From a virus, in the IMG/VR virus record IMGVR_UViG_3300045999_001453, positions 1 through 24,510 of that record: DNA of 24,510 nucleotides. One strand, written 5' to 3'. Of the stretch, positions 22,420-24,510 are shown piece after piece. Below the pieces are notes generated by a model, which worked only from the letters and a program-made list of their open reading frames with translations, searched no databases and was not told the DNA's origin. Each line of letters starts with the position of its first letter. The first letter of the stretch is position 1. Both the position numbers and the translations under genes were made by a program.

Positions 22420-22670
22420 TGTTTGGCCTTCAGTTCCGCTTTGAGTGCGCGATTTTCATCAAGAAGTTCACGGAGAATTTTCAGGTGCTCGTTGTGTCGT
22501 GCCTGCATGACTGACGCCAGCTTTTTGAACCGGCTCGCAACGCCGTCCAATTCCCGCAGAACAACTTCAGACTCGAACCACACGTAGTCTTCGGTAATTC
22601 CCTCAGTCGTTCGCGCAGTGGCGTCTTCGATCCCGTTTTCAGAAAACCAACTCGGGGGTGTTATAAGCAT
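22416..22670 (-). CDS. Small coiled-coil protein next to the polymerase, function unknown
   Basis: An 84-aa protein. The ATG at 22670 shares its A with the polymerase stop (TAATG) and has GGAG upstream; a TTG two codons earlier is less likely. An acidic N-terminal half (ENGIEDATARTTEGITEDY) is followed by a long charged coiled coil to the C-terminus (VVLRELDGVASRFKKLASVM, then ILRELLDENRALKAELKAKQ). It probably dimerises. Its position between polymerase and nuclease suggests a replication-associated role, but nothing in the sequence names one. Confidence 0.6.
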   Translation of the reverse strand: MLITPPSWFSENGIEDATARTTEGITEDYVWFESEVVLRELDGVASRFKKLASVMQARHNEHLKILRELLDENRALKAELKAKQ

Positions 22671-24487
22671 TAGCAATCTCCATAGGTGTGGGCCATTCCA
22701 GATTCACAATTGAGCGGTAGGCCCTCCGCCCATTTTGGTGGGGTGCGCATGCAGTCCTCAATGAACGCTTGCGCTTCTCCTGCTTGCGACTCTGGTACTA
22801 CGCATGCGATGGCGTCGTGCACAGTCAGCACCACGCGTAGTTCCTTCTCGATCATCAGCATCTGCTCCCCGATGACACAGCGTGCGACTGCCTGACACAG
22901 GTTCTCAGCGACCTTGCCACCGTAGAGCCGGTTGCGCCCCTGCCGGGTCATGTAGCTGTAGCCACCCGCCGTCTCCAGCTTTAACTCCGGGTAGTTGATG
23001 AACATGCCGCTGGGCAACTCGATCCCGGTGAACGGGGACACCGACAGAAGCCGCCGGGCATCCACCTGATCAGAGGCTTTGTTTGTGAACATCCAGTTCA
23101 ACACCGTATTGAGGTGGTTCCACCAGCCCGAGATGCGCGTGTTGGCTTGGCGATACTGCTTGATGATGTGTTTGCAGGTGTCGATGTCCAGCCTGTGGCC
23201 CATGTTCTGGAGCTGCGTCTGGAACTTGACCGCCCCCATCCCGTAGCCCGCACCGAGCACCGTGGTCTTGCCGATGAACCGCTCGTGGTCGGTGATCATG
23301 CTCTCGGGCTTGCCGTAGATGACCGAGGCCATGTACTTGTACACGTCCTGTTTGAGCGAGAACTTAGTCAACACATCGTCCTGCCCCGCCAGCCATGCCA
23401 GCACCCGAGCTTCGATCTGAGCCGAATCACAGTCGATGATGACGTGACCCTTGGGCGCAACGATACAACGCTTGAGCTTGTTACGCTGCTCACCCCGGCT
23501 CGGCAGGTTCTGCAGGTTCACCGAGTCCGCACCGCCCCAACGCCCCGTGTGCGCCGCGTAGTACTTGAGCGGGATGGGCAGCTTGTGATCAGGTGTGTGA
23601 CCCGCGATGTCGATGAACCGCTGGGTGCGCGTCTCCTCCAGCGTTGACTTGGCCCCGAGGCGTGCAGCCACGACAGCCTGTACGCGCTCATCGGAGTGAT
23701 CGAGCAGACGCAGGAAGTCCTCATCGCTCTTTGCGAACGCATAGGTCAGCTTGTCAGTCGTCGGGCTGATCTTCATCGGGGGCGTAACCCCGAACGATTC
23801 GAGCAGCGCAGCGAACTTCTTGTTGCTGTTCAGGGTCTCGGGCGTGATGTTGGCCTCGGTGAACAGCTTGCGCTTGCGCTCTTGTACGTCCTGTAGGTGA
23901 GCCTTGAGCCGCGCCTCGTCCAGCTCCAGCACCGGGTCGCTGAACATACGCAGGGTGACATCAATGAGCCGCTTCTCCTTGACGGGGAAGTTGACATCCA
24001 ACTCCTTGAACAACTTGTACGTCAGCTCTACGTCGTTCACGCAATAGCTGGCGTACTGAGCGAGGTGCTGCGGGGCGAAGTCAGCACGGCGGTAGCCTTT
24101 GGCGTCCTCCACTTCATGCCCCTTGCGGCCTATGCCGAAGTGCTCGACCAACTTTGCCAGTGACACACTGGCTGTCGGACCCAGCACCGCCCGCGCCATG
24201 GACAGCGTATCGAGCCACGCCTTGGGCCGAATGCCGAAGCGCCACGTCAGAATAGCCGCATCGAATACGGCGTTATGGGCTAACACGAAGTGGTCGTCCC
24301 ACGGGAAGCGCAGCAGCCACGCCCGCGTCTCCTCGTGATCACCGCTGAACCACTCAGTTTGTTCGTCGTTGACTTTGACCGCTACGCCGATCACCTCGAA
24401 CCGTTCGTCGCGCACGTACTCCTCGGTCGTCAGCTTGCTCAAGCTGAAGTCCTTGTCGTAAAACGTTTCAAAGTCCAGCGTGATCAT
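22670..24487 (-). CDS. Family A DNA polymerase with 3'-5' exonuclease
   Basis: A 605-aa replicative polymerase without a 5' nuclease domain. Exonuclease motifs: LDFETF (D5, E7), AHNAVFDAAI (D76) and YCVNDVEL (Y148, D152), so proofreading looks intact. Polymerase: HTGRWGGADSVNLQNLPSRG (313-332); motif A DSAQIEAR (D354; the usual form is DYSQIELR); motif B R403-x3-K407-x3-L411-x3-Y415-G; motif C VHDAI (H557, D558). Leu411 occupies the position of E. coli F762 and T7 Y526, and motif C has Ala where HDE is usual. It starts at ATG 24487 after GAGG with a 7-base spacer. Being first in the visible operon it probably follows a promoter just outside the window. It should extend primers laid by the AEP primase-helicase. 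Confidence 0.95.
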   Translation of the reverse strand: MITLDFETFYDKDFSLSKLTTEEYVRDERFEVIGVAVKVNDEQTEWFSGDHEETRAWLLRFPWDDHFVLAHNAVFDAAILTWRFGIRPKAWLDTLSMARAVLGPTASVSLAKLVEHFGIGRKGHEVEDAKGYRRADFAPQHLAQYASYCVNDVELTYKLFKELDVNFPVKEKRLIDVTLRMFSDPVLELDEARLKAHLQDVQERKRKLFTEANITPETLNSNKKFAALLESFGVTPPMKISPTTDKLTYAFAKSDEDFLRLLDHSDERVQAVVAARLGAKSTLEETRTQRFIDIAGHTPDHKLPIPLKYYAAHTGRWGGADSVNLQNLPSRGEQRNKLKRCIVAPKGHVIIDCDSAQIEARVLAWLAGQDDVLTKFSLKQDVYKYMASVIYGKPESMITDHERFIGKTTVLGAGYGMGAVKFQTQLQNMGHRLDIDTCKHIIKQYRQANTRISGWWNHLNTVLNWMFTNKASDQVDARRLLSVSPFTGIELPSGMFINYPELKLETAGGYSYMTRQGRNRLYGGKVAENLCQAVARCVIGEQMLMIEKELRVVLTVHDAIACVVPESQAGEAQAFIEDCMRTPPKWAEGLPLNCESGMAHTYGDC

Positions 24488-24510
24488 GCTGTCCCCTCTT
24501 GGGAACTCTT

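Noticed and set aside
1-24510. tRNA genes, integrase and attachment sites, CRISPR repeats, insertion sequences
   Set aside because: I looked for them by eye on both strands and found no sequence I could support; short tRNA-like folds cannot be fully excluded without a computed search.

Overview
The window is a piece of a tailed double-stranded DNA bacteriophage genome, probably podovirus-like. It holds phage structural genes on the + strand facing a phage replication module on the - strand. There is no integrase, rRNA, tRNA, CRISPR array or insertion sequence, and coding density is close to complete. Terminase, major capsid, tail-fibre and lysis genes are not in the window. The GC-rich codons and the style of several small accessory proteins (AVAAEREACAKL, AIRARGE, GGPAFP) recall phages of Betaproteobacteria; this host guess is weak.

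Region 1, + strand, 1-11881: late virion genes. The end of an unrecognised gene is followed by a possible sigma70-type promoter. Four tightly packed genes come next: a glycine-rich virion-associated protein (421 aa), a small helical protein with a DDxxD motif (150 aa), a Gln-rich coiled-coil virion protein (828 aa) and a giant 2481-aa protein. The giant protein carries an HExxH zinc-protease-like motif, hydrophobic C-terminal segments and low-complexity linkers, and probably travels in the virion and enters the cell with the DNA. Inside its gene, in another frame and over a low-complexity linker, sits a 57-aa ORF with a strong ribosome binding site. This is a good candidate for an overprinted gene.

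Region 2, 11882-11936: the convergence point. A perfect 9-bp hairpin ends in a U-run only when read from the - strand, so it should terminate the replication operon.

Region 3, - strand, 16598 down to 11937: helical protein, putative ssDNA-binding protein with an acidic tail, small HTH protein, AEP-type primase fused to a DUF927-like P-loop helicase, and a 72-aa conserved protein. A promoter (TTGACA-N17-CACAAT) overlaps the stop codon of the upstream helicase gene. A long imperfect hairpin lies just upstream of the primase gene.

Region 4, - strand, 24487 down to 16650: family A DNA polymerase, coiled-coil protein, PD-(D/E)XK nuclease with a cysteine cluster, a run of about fourteen small genes, then a SNF2-type helicase. 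Most junctions in the run are ATGA, TAATG or ATGACTGA overlaps, so it reads as one translationally coupled operon. It includes two tiny membrane proteins, an HNH-like protein, a winged-helix protein, a DUF3310 protein and a pair of related 'AAVAAERE' genes, one of which looks deleted, frameshifted and fused to its neighbour.

Together the - strand genes supply a phage-encoded replication apparatus (polymerase, primase-helicase, SSB, second helicase, nuclease) plus small early-type accessory proteins, while the + strand genes build the part of the particle likely to be ejected at infection.
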